DNA of 45,252 nt from Nevskiaceae bacterium (GTDB lineage: Bacteria > Pseudomonadota > Gammaproteobacteria > Nevskiales > Nevskiaceae). The translations under genes and the position numbers were made by a program. Positions within the stretch are counted from its first letter, which is position 1; each line of letters opens with the position of its first letter. The stretch lies in the NCBI GenBank assembly GCA_021731445.1, contig JAKFXK010000011.1:1-45252 (forward strand). The letters run 5' to 3'. Positions 44,018-45,252 of the stretch are shown piece by piece. Under the pieces are notes generated by a model. The model had not been told where the DNA came from, ran no database searches, and worked only from the letters and a program-made list of their open reading frames with translations.

Positions 44018-45252
44018 GGCTGCACGCGACGCCAGAAGTTGGAAGAAAACACCGGATCAACCCAGTTGGCGAAAGTCTGCCAGTGCGGGAAGGAGGCGGT
44101 GAACATGGTCGCCGGCATGCGTGCGTCCTTTGCCGGGTAGAGCGCACCGCCGACGGAGTGGACGATGGCATCGAACCGCTCGAACAGCGCCAGTGTTGAA
44201 GGCCCGCGATTGGGAAAGTCGAGCGCCAGTGTCACCCCAGGACGTGGAAACGACAGCAGCCCCGCACCGACTTGTCCGCCAAACACCTTGAGTACCGCCA
44301 GTAAGGAACCTTCGCCGCTGGCGGCGATGCCTTGCAGCAGCGCCCGCAGGGCATCGGCCCCCGCTGGCAGCGGCAGCACACACTGGTACTGGTAGAACCC
44401 CTTCGGGCCATAGAGCCGGTTCCAGTTGCGGATGCCATCCAGCGGATAGAAAAAGGGCTGGTAGTGCTGCACGGCGCGCGCTGGCCGCGGCGCATGGTAG
44501 TAGGCGGTGTTGAAAGCCCTGAGGCTGGCTGCGCCCACCAGCGAGAACGGCGGAGTGAAAGGCAGGCCGGGGCGTCTGCCGGGTGCGGGCGGCTGGCCCT
44601 GGACATGCTGTGCGCGGAAGAACCAGCCGCGGCCAATTGCCGCGCCCCCGGCCAGGCAGTCTACCCAGGCCACGGTGTATTCCCAGTCGCGGTCGGATTC
44701 GCCAGCCAGCGCGAAGAAATCTTGCAGACGACCGAAGCGCTGGCTCTCGACCAGCATCGCAGGGCCGGGCACCGGCCGCAGCTGCAAGCGCACGCGGGTG
44801 ATAAGACCGGTCAGTCCGAGACCGGCGATGGTGGCGGCGAACAGCCCGCTGTTTTCGGTGGGAGAACACCAGTGGCGGCCGTCCGAGCGCAGCAGTTCCA
44901 GCCCCAGCAGATGGTGTCCGAAGCTGCCGCTGTGATGGTGGTTCTTGCCGTGCACGTCGTTGGCCACCGCCCCGCCCAGGGTCACCAACTGGGTGCCGGG
45001 GGTCACCGGCAGAAACCAGCCGCGCGGCAGCACCAAGGCAATGACCTCGGACAGCAGCAGGCCTGCCTCGCCCTCGAAGATGCCGCTGCCGGCATCGAAG
45101 GCGATATAGCGATCAAGCTTGCGCGTGTGCAACAGCAGGCCGCCATCGTTGCAGGCAAGGTCGCCATAGCTGCGTCCGTTGCCATGCGGCAGCAAGCTGG
45201 TCGCTCTGGGCAGAGCGGCAAGGCGATTGCTGACCGGCCAGAACCGTTGCGG
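44014..45252 (-). CDS. DprE1-like FAD-linked oxidase, 5' end beyond window
   Basis: The frame is open to the window edge, at least 412 residues encoded, with the N-terminal residues missing; the visible start includes RFWPVSNR and LPHGNGRSYGD. The FAD-binding PCMH-type domain shows GGAVANDVHGKNHHHSGSFG, nearly the mycobacterial DprE1 signature whose His binds the flavin. A C-terminal YPAKDARMPATMF matches the DprE1 substrate domain. It oxidises the 2-hydroxyl of a polyprenylphosphoryl ribose in characterised systems. Outside mycobacteria its substrate is unproven. The stop overlaps the DprE2-like start (ATGA), so both are made together. Confidence 0.85.
   Translation of the reverse strand, partial: PQRFWPVSNRLAALPRATSLLPHGNGRSYGDLACNDGGLLLHTRKLDRYIAFDAGSGIFEGEAGLLLSEVIALVLPRGWFLPVTPGTQLVTLGGAVANDVHGKNHHHSGSFGHHLLGLELLRSDGRHWCSPTENSGLFAATIAGLGLTGLITRVRLQLRPVPGPAMLVESQRFGRLQDFFALAGESDRDWEYTVAWVDCLAGGAAIGRGWFFRAQHVQGQPPAPGRRPGLPFTPPFSLVGAASLRAFNTAYYHAPRPARAVQHYQPFFYPLDGIRNWNRLYGPKGFYQYQCVLPLPAGADALRALLQGIAASGEGSLLAVLKVFGGQVGAGLLSFPRPGVTLALDFPNRGPSTLALFERFDAIVHSVGGALYPAKDARMPATMFTASFPHWQTFANWVDPVFSSNFWRRVQP

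Overview
The window is GC-rich, densely coded proteobacterial chromosome. Several gene orders point to a gammaproteobacterium related to Xanthomonadales, Nevskiales or Pseudomonadales: lysC-csrA-tRNA-Ser(GCU)-tRNA-Arg(ACG), a DUF502 gene followed by aspS, and nrdR-ribD-ribE-ribBA-ribH-nusB-thiL-pgpA. AspRS and CsrA look pseudomonad-like. This placement rests on synteny and motif reading only; no database search was possible.

Layout. 1-2583: the tail of an unknown gene, an OprO/OprP-type porin and a DUF4097-like lipoprotein. 2657-8000: a translationally coupled histidine-degradation operon hutH-hutF-hutI-hutG (five-step route through formylglutamate; hutU is not in the window), ending in a MAPEG membrane protein. 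8022-10974: a phosphofructokinase of mixed ATP/PPi signature, a DUF938 methyltransferase, and convergent cfa. 11205-13110: lysC, csrA and a two-tRNA unit with its own promoter and terminator. 13185-19477: DUF502, aspS, an Ig-like lipoprotein, nadA and glyA. 19483-26251: nrdR, the riboflavin genes, nusB, thiL, murI and pgpA. 26403-29045: an AtuA-like protein and a convergent short-chain dehydrogenase, probably acyl-CoA or terpenoid catabolism.

29112-42034 is a compact biosynthetic locus. It has a phosphopantetheinyl transferase on the plus strand. On the minus strand it has a 2143-residue hybrid protein (A-T-KS-AT-T-aminotransferase), a methyltransferase, a C-A-T NRPS and two alpha/beta-hydrolase-fold proteins. 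All but one of the minus-strand junctions are ATGA overlaps. The domain logic predicts an adenylated starter, one malonyl extension, direct amination of the beta-keto group, then condensation with one amino acid. There is no thioesterase domain. The two hydrolases that would be the natural release enzymes carry Cys and Arg where the nucleophile serine is expected. 42115-45252 (minus strand) holds a DUF4399 protein, rpiA and a DprE2/DprE1-like pair, the last cut by the window end.

A second theme is repeat invasion of genes. Imperfect 82-83 bp palindromes built from ATTCCC-N8-GGGAAT units lie in frame inside thiL and the atuA-like gene. A truncated copy supplies the stop codon of pgpA. An unrelated palindrome lies in frame inside ribD.
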